DNA of 64,000 nt from Andreprevotia chitinilytica DSM 18519 (GTDB lineage: Bacteria; Pseudomonadota; Gammaproteobacteria; Burkholderiales; Chitinibacteraceae). The DNA is taken from positions 62,001-126,000 of the forward strand of contig NZ_JONM01000007.1 in the NCBI RefSeq assembly GCF_000711875.1, written 5' to 3'. The position numbers were made by a program, and so were the translations under genes. Shown piece after piece: positions 26,960 to 34,894 of this stretch; the first letter of the stretch is position 1, and every line of letters begins with the position of its first letter. Below the pieces are notes generated by a model that was not told the DNA's origin, did no database searches, and saw only the letters and a program-made list of their open reading frames with translations.

Positions 26960-27475
26960 ATGCCGCTCTCCATGTACGAATCGTCGGTTCCGGTCTTCAC
27001 GCGCTATTTGGCGCAATTGACGGCGTTGCTTCAGCTGGCCGAGGCGCATGTCGTTGCGACGAAAATCGATCCGCAGGCGATATTGCAGGCGCGACTTGCG
27101 CCCGATATGCATCCGTTTTTGAGCCAGATCCAAATCGCCGATGATTTCGTGCTGCGCACTTGCGCGGCATTGGCGGGGCTCGAGAAGCCCGATCAGGGCG
27201 CAGCCGAAACCAGCTTTGCCGGCCTGCAAGCTCGACTGGCCCGCACGACGGCCTTTCTGCAAACGCTCTCGCCGGCCAGCATCAACGGCAGCGAAACACG
27301 CACGATCAACTCGCCCGCCGGGCACACGGTGCTGTGTTTATCCGGCCAGACTTTTTTGCAGCACTACGCGCTGCCGAATTTCTTCTTTCATGTCTCGACC
27401 GCGTACGGCATCTTGCGCCATATGGGGGTCGAGATTGGCAAGCGTGATTTCGATGGGTTTCATGTGTGGTCTTGA
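26960..27475 (+). CDS. DUF1993 family protein
   Basis: 171-residue soluble helical protein. MPLSMYESSVPVFTRYLAQLTALL and the C-terminal LPNFFFHVSTAYGILRHMGVEIGKRDF are typical of DUF1993, which shares a DinB-like four-helix fold; the biochemical role is not established. ATG at 26960 fits the family start. Divergent from a LysR gene that probably controls it. The stop codon abuts the MITE-like element at 27475. Confidence 0.87.
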   Translation: MPLSMYESSVPVFTRYLAQLTALLQLAEAHVVATKIDPQAILQARLAPDMHPFLSQIQIADDFVLRTCAALAGLEKPDQGAAETSFAGLQARLARTTAFLQTLSPASINGSETRTINSPAGHTVLCLSGQTFLQHYALPNFFFHVSTAYGILRHMGVEIGKRDFDGFHVWS

Positions 27476-27655
27476 GAGGCTGTGCACGATCTTTTCTAAA
27501 TGGCAACGAACGCCGTTGTTCCCCCTTTTTGTTCCGTGCGAATCTTTGATTCGTTCAGGCATAGGGGGCTAGGGGGGATTTCTGCGGCATCTCAATTTGC
27601 AGCGAAGTCGAAATCCCCCTCAATCCCCCTTCAAAAAGGGGGAAGTAACACCACG
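27475..27655. mobile_element. MITE-like element, right end lost
   Basis: Its left end (27475-27495, AGAGGCTGTGCACGATC) matches the terminal repeat of the 19730 element at 18 of 21 positions and overlaps the last base of the DUF1993 stop. The interior (CGAATC-TTT-GATTCG hairpin, GGGGGGATTTC, GAAATCCCCC, CCCCCTTCAAAAAGGGGG) is closely similar to the copy at 21989-22211. No matching right end is found before the GST gene, so the right terminus is truncated or diverged. Confidence 0.7.
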
Positions 27656-27698
27656 AACCGGCGCGTTGTCAGTTCTACGCATTTTCAGGAGGCATTCA

Positions 27699-28352
27699 AT
27701 GATCGATCTCTACACCGCAGCCACACCCAACGGCCACAAAATCAGCATTGCACTGGAAGAGCTTGGCCTGCCCTATCGGTTGATTCCGCTCAATCTGTCG
27801 GCACTGGATCAAAAGCGCCCCGAGTACCTGGCGATCAATCCGAATGGCCGTATTCCGGCGATTGTCGATCATGACAATGACGACTTTGCAGTGTTCGAAT
27901 CCGGCGCGATCTTGATTTATCTGGCCGAGAAAACCGGCAAATTGCTGCCAACCGATCCCAAGAAACGCTCGCAGGCATTGCAGTGGCTGATGTTCCAGAT
28001 GGGCGGCGTCGGCCCGATGATGGGTCAGGCCAATGTGTTCTATCGCTACTTCCCCGAGAAGATTCCCGCAGCCATCGAGCGCTATCAGCACGAAGGGCGA
28101 CGGCTGTTCGAGGTCTTGAACGGTCATCTGGCCACGCATGAATTCCTCGCCGACGAATACAGCATTGCCGACATCGCAACGTGGCCGTGGGTGCGCATCC
28201 ACGACTGGAGCGGTATTCCGATCGATGGGCTGGATCATCTACAAGCCTGGATGGCGCGCATGGCGGCGCGGCCGGCGTGCCAAAAAGGCATCTTGCTGCC
28301 GCCATCCGCCCCCAGGGATACGAGCGAAGTGAACAAGATGGTGATGCGGTAA
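27699..28352 (+). CDS. Glutathione S-transferase family protein (YfcG-like)
   Basis: 217-residue GST: thioredoxin-fold N-domain ([56 protein letters not shown]) and helical C-domain ([29 protein letters not shown]). The TPNGHKI segment and the GGVGPMMGQ motif are those of E. coli YfcG, a glutathione-dependent disulfide-bond oxidoreductase of the Nu class. ATG at 27699 with CAGGAGG upstream; the longer frame from 27597 reads through the MITE-like element and is rejected. Confidence 0.92.
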   Translation: MIDLYTAATPNGHKISIALEELGLPYRLIPLNLSALDQKRPEYLAINPNGRIPAIVDHDNDDFAVFESGAILIYLAEKTGKLLPTDPKKRSQALQWLMFQMGGVGPMMGQANVFYRYFPEKIPAAIERYQHEGRRLFEVLNGHLATHEFLADEYSIADIATWPWVRIHDWSGIPIDGLDHLQAWMARMAARPACQKGILLPPSAPRDTSEVNKMVMR

Positions 28353-28527
28353 AGCAGGCACGGCGGCGGATGTTCATTTGGCGCATGGGCGGCCCTCAAG
28401 CAAATGCCTTATTGCCAGAGCAAGCTCGGTCAATAGACTGGCGAGGCGCAGATCAGCATTGCGCAGGGCTTGCACCGCGCAATGCGCCGGGTTTGCCCTT
28501 TTGCCACATGCCATCGACGAGACTCCC

Positions 28528-29745
28528 ATGCACTTCGCTACGCTTCACAAAACGCTGTGCCATGTCGTCGGCATGACGGCGTTGGCCATCCTGCTCACGC
28601 CATCCGCGCAGGCAAACTCCTTCGTGCATCCCGGTGCCCTTCACACGCAGGCTGATTTCGACCGGATGAAAAGCCACGTTGCGCAAGGCGCACAGCCTTG
28701 GCTCGATGGCTGGAACCGCTTGCTTAGCAACAACCACGCCTCACTGAACTGGAAGCCTCGCCCCTTGGCCGAGGTCTACCGCGGCAAGGACGGCACGCAC
28801 GGCGAGAACTACGCCACGCTCTTCAACGATGCGGCAGCTGCCTATGCATTGGCGTTGCGTTGGCAGGTCAGCGGCGACGACGCTTATGCCGACAAGGCCA
28901 TCAGTATTCTGGATGGCTGGGGCGCCACGCTGACCACCGTCGGCGGCAACTCCGACCGCTTCCTCGCCTCGGGCATCTACGGCTACCAGCTCGCCAACGC
29001 CGCCGAGATCATGCGTGGCTATGCCAAATGGCCGGCACCGAATTTCCAGCGCTTCCAGCAGATGATGCTGACCATCTTTTACCCGATGAACCACGATTTC
29101 CTGACCCGGCATAACGGCGCGAAGATCGATCACTACTGGGCCAACTGGGATCTGGCCAATATGGATTCCATGCTGGCGATCGGCATTCTGACCGACCGGC
29201 GCGACATCTACGCCGAGGCCATCGATTACTTCAAGCACGGCGGGGGAAACGGCGCGATCGATCATCTGGTGTGGAAGCTCTACCTGGATGGCTTGGGGCA
29301 AACCCAGGAAAGCGGGCGCGATCAAGGCCACAACGTCCTCAACGTCGCCTTGCTGGGCGTCTTTTGCCAGATGGCGTGGAACCAGAAGGATGACCTGTTC
29401 GGCTACGAGGACAACCGGGTACTGCGCGGCATGGAATACATCGCCAAGTACAACCTCGGCAACGACGTGCCCTATACGCCGTATCACAACAGTGACGTGA
29501 CGCAGGATGTGATTTCCAGCGCCAGCCGCGGCGATATCCGCCCGGTGTGGGAGCTGTTCTACAACCACTACGCCGTACTCAAGGGGCTGGATGCGCCGAA
29601 TATTCGGGCATTCGCGGAGCAGGTGCGCCCCGAAGGCGGCGGCGGCAATTACGGCCCGAACAGCGGTGGCTTTGATCAATTAGGCTACGGGACGCTGACC
29701 TTCACGCTGGACCCACCCCGAAAAGCGGAACATCAGGCCCGCTAG
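28528..29745 (+). CDS. Secreted alginate-lyase-family protein
   Basis: 405 residues with a signal peptide (hydrophobic core VVGMTALAILLTPSAQA, cleavage near residue 29). The mature part is an (alpha/alpha) toroid typical of the alginate lyase family: YAATLF-like helix repeats, HYWANWDLANMDSMLAIGIL and QTQESGRDQGHNVLNVALLG, the last two carrying His/Tyr/Asn residues of the active cleft. Family members cleave uronic-acid polysaccharides in the periplasm or outside; the substrate here is not certain. It stands alone with a strong terminator. ATG at 28528 gives the signal peptide; the longer frame does not. Confidence 0.87.
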   Translation: MHFATLHKTLCHVVGMTALAILLTPSAQANSFVHPGALHTQADFDRMKSHVAQGAQPWLDGWNRLLSNNHASLNWKPRPLAEVYRGKDGTHGENYATLFNDAAAAYALALRWQVSGDDAYADKAISILDGWGATLTTVGGNSDRFLASGIYGYQLANAAEIMRGYAKWPAPNFQRFQQMMLTIFYPMNHDFLTRHNGAKIDHYWANWDLANMDSMLAIGILTDRRDIYAEAIDYFKHGGGNGAIDHLVWKLYLDGLGQTQESGRDQGHNVLNVALLGVFCQMAWNQKDDLFGYEDNRVLRGMEYIAKYNLGNDVPYTPYHNSDVTQDVISSASRGDIRPVWELFYNHYAVLKGLDAPNIRAFAEQVRPEGGGGNYGPNSGGFDQLGYGTLTFTLDPPRKAEHQAR

Positions 29746-29780
29746 CCGCTGTTGGCATCGGTGAGCGACGGCGAAATGCG

Positions 29781-29812
29781 AAAAAGCCCTTGAGACGACT
29801 CAAGGGCTTTTT
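29781..29812. terminator. Bidirectional terminator after the alginate-lyase gene
   Basis: AAAAAGCCCTTGAG-ACGA-CTCAAGGGCTTTTT, a 14-bp perfect stem with A- and T-tracts on both sides. It serves the gene at 28528 (plus) and the diguanylate cyclase (minus). Nearly the same hairpin occurs at 31218, on the other side of the cyclase gene. Confidence 0.92.
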
Positions 29813-29852
29813 CAATCCGGGTCAGGACTTGCCATGCCTTCAACAGAGCCCG

Positions 29853-31025
29853 TCAACAGAACCCGAGCCGTATCGCCGGCTCGTTCACTTCAACCCGATC
29901 ACGACCGGCCGCTTTGGCCCGATACAACGCGGTATCGGCGCGCAATAAAAAGCTGTCCAGATTTTCTTCGGGCGAGGTCTGGCAGGCAATGCCGATGCTG
30001 ATCGTATAGGCCGGCAAATCATCCGGGCGTGCTTCGCGCACGGAGGCCTGAATACGCGAAGCCACGGTCAGCGCCCGCTCGGCCGTGGCATCCGGCAGCA
30101 GCGCGATGAACTCCTCGCCACCGAAACGCGCCACATAGTCGGTATCGCGCAACGCCTCGCGAATCGTGCTCGCAACGTGAATCAGCACCCGATCACCCAT
30201 GGCATGGCCAAAATGGTCATTGATCGATTTGAAGAAATCCAGATCGATACTCAGGAGCGCTCGCGGCAGCAGATCGCGCTTCATGCGCGCTTTTTCCTTG
30301 GCGTAGATTTCCGCAAAACCGCGCCGATTGAGCACACCGGTGAGCGGGTCCAGATTGGAGCGTTGTTCCAGCAGGATTTGCAGACGCCGTGTTGCCGCGG
30401 TCATGAATCCCACCGTCAACATCTGGGCCATCACGCTGAATGTAGCCAGATACGAGACATTGAATACGCCGCCATCAAGCACGCCAGGATTGGTGCCGAC
30501 GTACTTCAGGCAGGTCACGCTTCTAATCAATACCACGGCCGATTGCAGCAACATCAACAGGCCGAAGAGATAGGTAGAGAAATGTCGTTCGCCATAACGT
30601 GCGATTAACAGGAATTGCGCAAAATAAAGCACGAACAACAGAGAAGAGATTGCGATCACGCGTGAAATGGAATCGGGCGTGACCAGCCACCACCAGATCA
30701 CATTGGCAATCCCGATTCCCCATACCAGATGGAATAACCACCACGTTGGCGGCCGACCATAAAATTTCTGGGTGCCAATCAATAGAAAACCGACACCCCA
30801 GAACATCACCAGATTCGCGCAGGCAATCGAGAGCCAATCAGGCACCAGGCCACGTGCGCCATACAGAATGCCCGCCACCATGAACATCAATGTACCCAAG
30901 GCCCAATAGCCGATGCCCTTGATACCGAGCGGGAAATTCTGTTTGGCGGAAAACAGGACAATGCTCATCGCCGCGTACATCGACGAGGACATCACGAGAA
31001 TGGTGCGGGGATCGAGAAAGGTCAC
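29853..31025 (-). CDS. Membrane diguanylate cyclase (GGDEF)
   Basis: 390-residue inner-membrane protein: about six hydrophobic helices in residues 8-215, then a GGDEF domain from about 225 to 380 (NLDPLTGVLNRRGF, SIDLDFFKSINDHFGHAMGD). The active-site motif is GGEEF near residue 300, a functional variant for making cyclic-di-GMP. The inhibitory I-site RxxD (RDTD) lies 5 residues before it, so product feedback is likely. The start is GTG at 31025; an internal ATG at residue 12 is an alternative. No EAL domain. Confidence 0.92.
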   Translation of the reverse strand: MTFLDPRTILVMSSSMYAAMSIVLFSAKQNFPLGIKGIGYWALGTLMFMVAGILYGARGLVPDWLSIACANLVMFWGVGFLLIGTQKFYGRPPTWWLFHLVWGIGIANVIWWWLVTPDSISRVIAISSLLFVLYFAQFLLIARYGERHFSTYLFGLLMLLQSAVVLIRSVTCLKYVGTNPGVLDGGVFNVSYLATFSVMAQMLTVGFMTAATRRLQILLEQRSNLDPLTGVLNRRGFAEIYAKEKARMKRDLLPRALLSIDLDFFKSINDHFGHAMGDRVLIHVASTIREALRDTDYVARFGGEEFIALLPDATAERALTVASRIQASVREARPDDLPAYTISIGIACQTSPEENLDSFLLRADTALYRAKAAGRDRVEVNEPAIRLGFC

Positions 31026-31254
31026 AGGTAAATAATCAGTTACACGCCGGATTACCGAAGTTTAACGCGTCATTGTCGCAATGATAGAAACAGACCGGAA
31101 ATACCGCAGGGCTGAATGTCAGCATTTCATTCAGGAACAGGGGAGATAGTGTCAGATGACGAGGCAAGGCTCGACAGAAAGATTTTGCCGGGACGACCAA
31201 GGGAAACCCCGGAAATGAAAAAAGCCCTTGAATGCTCAAGGGCTTTTTAGATAC
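31026..31254. other. Upstream region of the cyclase up to the island boundary
   Basis: About 230 bp with no supported gene, containing the terminator at 31218-31248. The chromosomal sequence here would originally have continued into the tRNA-His 3' end. Confidence 0.5.
31218..31248. terminator. Terminator adjoining the island's left end
   Basis: AAAAAAGCCCTTGA-ATGC-TCAAGGGCTTTTT hairpin ending 6 bp before the left att repeat. In the uninterrupted chromosome it would lie just beyond the 3' end of tRNA-His and probably end the tRNA transcript. Confidence 0.88.
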
Positions 31255-31271
31255 TGGGGTGGCTGATGGGG
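31255..31271. other. attL core of the island
   Basis: TGGGGTGGCTGATGGGG, identical over 17 bp to the tRNA-His 3' end at 40410-40426. It lies 6 bp after the terminator hairpin. Confidence 0.92.
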
Positions 31272-31346
31272 GAAAATCCAGATTGCATCTAGGCTGTTGA
31301 TTTACAAAGAATTTCTCATGTCATCTGGACGAAAAATGCACTAAAA

Positions 31347-31382
31347 AGTGCTAGACCAGTTACATCAGCAAGTGCTAGACCA
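31347..31382 (+). repeat. Left integrase arm-type sites
   Basis: Two exact copies of AGTGCTAGACCA at 31347-31358 and 31371-31382, exactly 24 bp apart. The same 12-mer occurs at the right end (40324-40335), in the same orientation. Location just inside both att cores marks them as probable arm-binding sites of the integrase. Confidence 0.8.
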
Positions 31383-31744
31383 AGGTTAACGTACTCTGCC
31401 CACCGAGGCCAGCCAAGCACAGGCCATCAGTTCGCCGTCCTGCCTTCAAGGCCCCCGCTTGGTGGTCATAAAGGCTGCCTCTCAAGCGTTCTCCTCACAG
31501 TGCCAATACTTCTGGTGACTCCAATCCGAATTTGGAAAATTTATCTTACAAATCAATAAGATAAATTTTTTTGCAAATTCATATTGGGTTAGCCGCTCTC
31601 ATTGCCAACCAAACCTTACGAAATACGACATAAACGGCATGGAAGCCTTGGGCTATGTGCTGGCACAAACACGTCATAATGCTGTCTGGTATGGCGTGGG
31701 CATAGTACACTTGACAGTGCGTACATGCTTCGGAGTGCTACAGA
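31383..31744. other. Non-coding left end of the island with AT-rich hairpin
   Basis: No supported gene. A perfect 12-bp inverted repeat AAATTTATCTTA-N8-TAAGATAAATTT lies at 31537-31568 and is followed by TTTT, fitting either a terminator or a repressor site upstream of the cargo gene at 31745. A TTGACA at 31713-31718 could be the -35 box of that gene. Confidence 0.6.
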
Positions 31745-32794
31745 TTGAAGATAGCTGTCTCATCGCCTACCCGAATCCTCGCCAGGGTAGTACTTTGTGC
31801 CGTCCTCGTGACTGTTGCAGTCATTTCGTCGGCCCAAGCATTGGATGTCGCACCAGCCGTAGATCACGCCAATCTTCGTACAATCCGGGCGATCTTGGAG
31901 GCACCAGACGACAAAATCGACTTGGCAAGGGCAAAGCTGGTCATCGACCACATGATCGATCCTGAGAGCAACCAAGCCGCAGTACGCAAGCAGATTGACG
32001 ATATGGCTGCGGAAATCAAGGCGTCCTTTCCGCTCGGTGCCAGCAATCTAGTCAAATTCAAGGTCTTGCGTGATTACCTGTACCGACCGCCACCGCTTAG
32101 CGGCAGGCAACCGTTCCTCTACAACTTTGAAGACGACCGCAATCCCAAGGCGAAATTGCTGTCGGTCTATCTGGCCACGCACAGAGGCAACTGCGTTTCA
32201 ATGCCCCTGCTGTTCGTCATCCTTGGGCAGAAGCTGGACATCCCCGTCACAATCACGACGGCACCGGCTCACCTCTACGTGAAATTCCGTGGGGACAACG
32301 GACTTTGGTACGGGGTGGAAACAACGAGCGGAGGCGGATGGGCCGAAGACGATTGGCAGATGTCGCAATTTCCGACATTGACTCCGCAAGCAGTCGCGAA
32401 CGGAATCTACATGCAGCCTTTAACCAAAAAGGAAACTGCCGCCGTCATCGCCGAGACGTTATTTGATAGCTATGACAGCCGCCACAGCAACGAGGCAGAC
32501 GAGGCTCGTATCAAGCTGGCCCTGCTTTTGCTTGATCACTCTCCCAAAGACATGACCGCCATGATTAATGCCTATTTGGGCTACAAGAGTTTGCGGCAGA
32601 GACTATTCATCGACAAGTATCCGCACCCGTCCGACATACCGGGGTATCTGGTGCCACAGTATGAGCAGCTCGAAAAGGGGTGGTGGTATTGGGGAAACAG
32701 GGCCAAGGAGCTTGGCTTTCAGGCACCTACTGCAGCGATGGAGGCGGCCTATCGTGAAAGAATTCGGCGTGCCAGGGCTGGCGAAGATCAATAA
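31745..32794 (+). CDS. Secreted transglutaminase-like (SirB1/Transglut_core2) protein
   Basis: 349 residues with a signal peptide ([22 protein letters not shown], cleavage near residue 32). The core has the cysteine-protease-like transglutaminase motifs: Cys in [19 protein letters not shown] and His in [10 protein letters not shown], as in the SirB1 N-terminal family. The C-terminal third is helical and TPR-like ([22 protein letters not shown]). Starts with TTG at 31745, with GGAG 8 bases upstream; no better ATG exists. Probably periplasmic. It is 27 bp upstream of the Rhs-like gene and likely co-transcribed; role in the element unknown. Confidence 0.8.
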   Translation: MKIAVSSPTRILARVVLCAVLVTVAVISSAQALDVAPAVDHANLRTIRAILEAPDDKIDLARAKLVIDHMIDPESNQAAVRKQIDDMAAEIKASFPLGASNLVKFKVLRDYLYRPPPLSGRQPFLYNFEDDRNPKAKLLSVYLATHRGNCVSMPLLFVILGQKLDIPVTITTAPAHLYVKFRGDNGLWYGVETTSGGGWAEDDWQMSQFPTLTPQAVANGIYMQPLTKKETAAVIAETLFDSYDSRHSNEADEARIKLALLLLDHSPKDMTAMINAYLGYKSLRQRLFIDKYPHPSDIPGYLVPQYEQLEKGWWYWGNRAKELGFQAPTAAMEAAYRERIRRARAGEDQ

Positions 32795-32821
32795 GGGAAG
32801 AATATTCAGGAGAATGAGACT

Positions 32822-33469
32822 GTGAATTATTTGGTTAGAAAACTGTGCGTCGGCGTGTCGCTGTCTATGGGGCTGCTAAATGGGGCAAATGCAACCTATG
32901 TGAATGGGAATCCATTGGGTAATATTGATCCGACTGGACTCGCATGCACCGCAGCGAACGGAACCGTTACGTGTAATGTTCCGGGTGGACCGACGATTTC
33001 TTTCCCTCGCCCGCCAAAATGGCCCGATCACATTCAACCCGGTGATTCAAATTACCACTACTACGATAAGTGGGTGAATGCTGGAAAGACCGATTCAGGG
33101 TGCTTGCAGCAATATATTCAAAATCACCCGACACCGGGGTCGCCACAGCCTGCAACCCCATCGGGTACACAAAATGACGCAAGCCCACTTTGGGCCTCAT
33201 GGCTGACTTCCAGTCCGGTGCGCAGCTATTCAATGACATCCAATGGTGTGCCTGTTGTAGTGAATGTCACTATGCCAGACCACCCTCTATTTCCAGGTTA
33301 TGTGGCGAGAACCGTTGTTCCCGGCAGCAATGGCAATATCGTCAACAATTTTGGGGAAGGCACGGGCTTAGCACAAAACCCGTACATGCCGGGAAGCGAT
33401 AAATTCATCAACAATGTCTGGTATGGCCTGACACAAAATGCTATTGACGCATGTTCATGCTCAAAGTGA
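32822..33469 (+). CDS. Secreted orphan Rhs-type C-terminal (candidate toxin) protein
   Basis: 215 residues. Residues 1-24 are signal-peptide-like (LVRKLCVGVSLSMGLLNGANA). Directly after comes YVNGNPLGNIDPTGL (26-40), the terminal motif of the Rhs core after which polymorphic toxin domains begin. The remaining 175 residues are a Cys-containing domain with a proline-rich middle and the segment HPLFPGYVARTVVPGSNGNIVNNFGEGTGLAQNP. No nuclease or other motif is recognised. No Rhs repeats and no upstream core exist. Starts with GTG at 32822, GGAG 10 bases upstream. An exported small toxin is the inference; the next gene could be immunity. Confidence 0.65.
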   Translation: MNYLVRKLCVGVSLSMGLLNGANATYVNGNPLGNIDPTGLACTAANGTVTCNVPGGPTISFPRPPKWPDHIQPGDSNYHYYDKWVNAGKTDSGCLQQYIQNHPTPGSPQPATPSGTQNDASPLWASWLTSSPVRSYSMTSNGVPVVVNVTMPDHPLFPGYVARTVVPGSNGNIVNNFGEGTGLAQNPYMPGSDKFINNVWYGLTQNAIDACSCSK

Positions 33470-33480
33470 CGGCGTGAAAG

Positions 33481-33903
33481 ATGAAAAAAAATGTCGCCAG
33501 AGTGGTTATGGGATTTTTGGTGGCCCCAGGAATTCCAGCACTGATAATGTATCTTGCTCAAGTTCTGACTATCGGGCATAGAGAGGCCATGCAAGGGGCA
33601 TATGTTTTAGCCATAATTGGTTATTGTTCCGCAATCGTCCTTGGTATTCCGATTTATTTCGTTCTGCTCTACAAAAAGATATATTCCTTGCTCGCCTATT
33701 TAGTTCTCGGTGCGCTCACTGGGGTTGCATATTACGGGCTTTTATTTATACCTACCTTTTTCTCGAATTTGCAGTTTGGGCTCGATCTTGCTTTATCGAC
33801 GCTCAAGAATACGCTGGGTCTTGGCTTGATTGGCATAATTGGTGGCTCAATAGCAAGCTCCGTTTTTTGGTGGATTGCAGTAAAAAACAATAAGGTTACT
33901 TAG
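33481..33903 (+). CDS. Small four-helix membrane protein (candidate immunity)
   Basis: 140 residues with four hydrophobic helices at about 7-27, 40-65, 70-92 and 110-132, and no recognisable family. It starts 12 bp after the Rhs-type gene with GTGAAAG just upstream, so it is co-transcribed with it. Inner-membrane immunity proteins commonly follow genes for periplasm-acting toxins; by position this is the expected immunity slot. No direct evidence of function. Confidence 0.6.
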   Translation: MKKNVARVVMGFLVAPGIPALIMYLAQVLTIGHREAMQGAYVLAIIGYCSAIVLGIPIYFVLLYKKIYSLLAYLVLGALTGVAYYGLLFIPTFFSNLQFGLDLALSTLKNTLGLGLIGIIGGSIASSVFWWIAVKNNKVT

Positions 33904-33957
33904 CCGCAGATTCGTCGAAACACTATCCCTCAGCCGATTCGAGAGATTGCTGACCAG

Positions 33958-34224
33958 CTACACAGCCCCTTCTTCTGGTGGCTTGAGAAGTATCCACGGC
34001 TGCACGCCCAACGTACGAGCAAGGGCCTCAACGTTAGATAGCGACACATTCCACCGGGATCGCTCCACGGCAGACACATAAGTTCTGTCCAGGCCACATT
34101 CCAAGGCCAAGGTCTCTTGTGACCAGCCCTTGCCCACCCTCAGCAATCGCACATTGAAGGCCAGCACACCACGGAGATCGTCAGGGGCTGGGAGTTCTGT
34201 TGGTGGCTTGGGCTTAGCGGACAT
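33958..34224 (-). CDS. XRE-family HTH regulator
   Basis: 88-residue protein with a Cro/C1-type helix-turn-helix (LAFNVRLLRVGKGWSQETLALECGLDRTYVSAVERSRWNVSLSNVEALARTLGV). The DRTYVSAVERG-like recognition helix is typical of small chromosomal or element-borne XRE proteins. Convergent with the membrane-protein gene and divergent from the zinc-ribbon gene at 34326. It may control the island's gene expression. Confidence 0.85.
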   Translation of the reverse strand: MSAKPKPPTELPAPDDLRGVLAFNVRLLRVGKGWSQETLALECGLDRTYVSAVERSRWNVSLSNVEALARTLGVQPWILLKPPEEGAV

Positions 34225-34325
34225 GACGCCACGCTATCCATCTGATACATTTGCATCTACGGAGTTTGCTTCACATATGAGCAGGCCACCGTACAGCAAA
34301 CCCTTCAATCAGCAATGGAGAGCCA

Positions 34326-34766
34326 ATGGCCGTTCAATGTCCAAAATGCGGAGGCAATCACACTCAAGCTATTCGTGTGGTTGTTCAATCAGGAACATCA
34401 ATGAGTAGCGGTGTCGTTACCGGGGTGGGTATCGGCACAGGAGGGGTGGGGGTTGGTCTTGGGACTACCACGAGCATTAGCAAAACAAGTTTGGCTGCAA
34501 AATTCAGTCAACCAGACAAGCCGACTATTGCCCCTACAGTCGTACTCGGCCTTGCAGCATTGGGGTCAACACCTTGGCTGCAAGCTCATGGACCTGATGT
34601 CGGATTCAGGTATGCCAGCATTGGGGTCTGGTTGATCTTCCTCTTTATTCTTCGCCGTGACTTTAAGCAATGGAAGGAATACAGGGAATATCACAAGATT
34701 TGGGAGCCACTTTATACGAAAGGCTTCCATTGCAATGAATGCGGGTTTGCATTTATTCCGAAATAG
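34326..34766 (+). CDS. Zinc-ribbon membrane protein, function unknown
   Basis: 146 residues. CPKCGGNHT at the N-terminus and CNECGFAFIPK at the C-terminus form two split CxxC knuckles that could share one zinc. Between are a glycine-rich segment (VVTGVGIGTGGVGVGLGTTTS) and two hydrophobic stretches (PTVVLGLAALG and YASIGVWLIFLFIL). Similar proteins occur on proteobacterial accessory elements, with no established function. GGAG lies 8 bases upstream of the ATG. It ends in a clear terminator. Confidence 0.7.
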   Translation: MAVQCPKCGGNHTQAIRVVVQSGTSMSSGVVTGVGIGTGGVGVGLGTTTSISKTSLAAKFSQPDKPTIAPTVVLGLAALGSTPWLQAHGPDVGFRYASIGVWLIFLFILRRDFKQWKEYREYHKIWEPLYTKGFHCNECGFAFIPK

Positions 34767-34783
34767 AAAACCTTCACCAAACA

Positions 34784-34818
34784 AAAAGGCTAGTCATTGA
34801 GACTAGCTTTTCTTTTTT
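34784..34818 (+). terminator. Terminator of the zinc-ribbon gene
   Basis: GCTAGTC-ATTGA-GACTAGC stem flanked by an A-tract before and TTTTCTTTTTT after. Confidence 0.88.
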
Positions 34819-34860
34819 GTCGTTAGATTCGGCACCACCCGGTTTCTAACAGCATACCTC

Positions 34861-34894
34861 TTGACATTCTTTCAAATTATCTTATAGGTATACT
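34861..34894 (+). promoter_or_regulatory. Promoter of the putative structured RNA
   Basis: Consensus -35 TTGACA (34861-34866), then TATAGG 16 bp later (34883-34888); a better -10 TATACT at 34889-34894 would need 22 bp spacing. It lies between the terminator of the preceding gene and an ORF-poor, helix-rich stretch. The assignment is from pattern alone. Confidence 0.55.

Noticed and set aside
31639..31965. 108-codon plus-strand frame at the island's left end
   Set aside because: It overlaps the transglutaminase-like gene in another frame and encodes no signal peptide or family motif; the TTG-started gene has better support.
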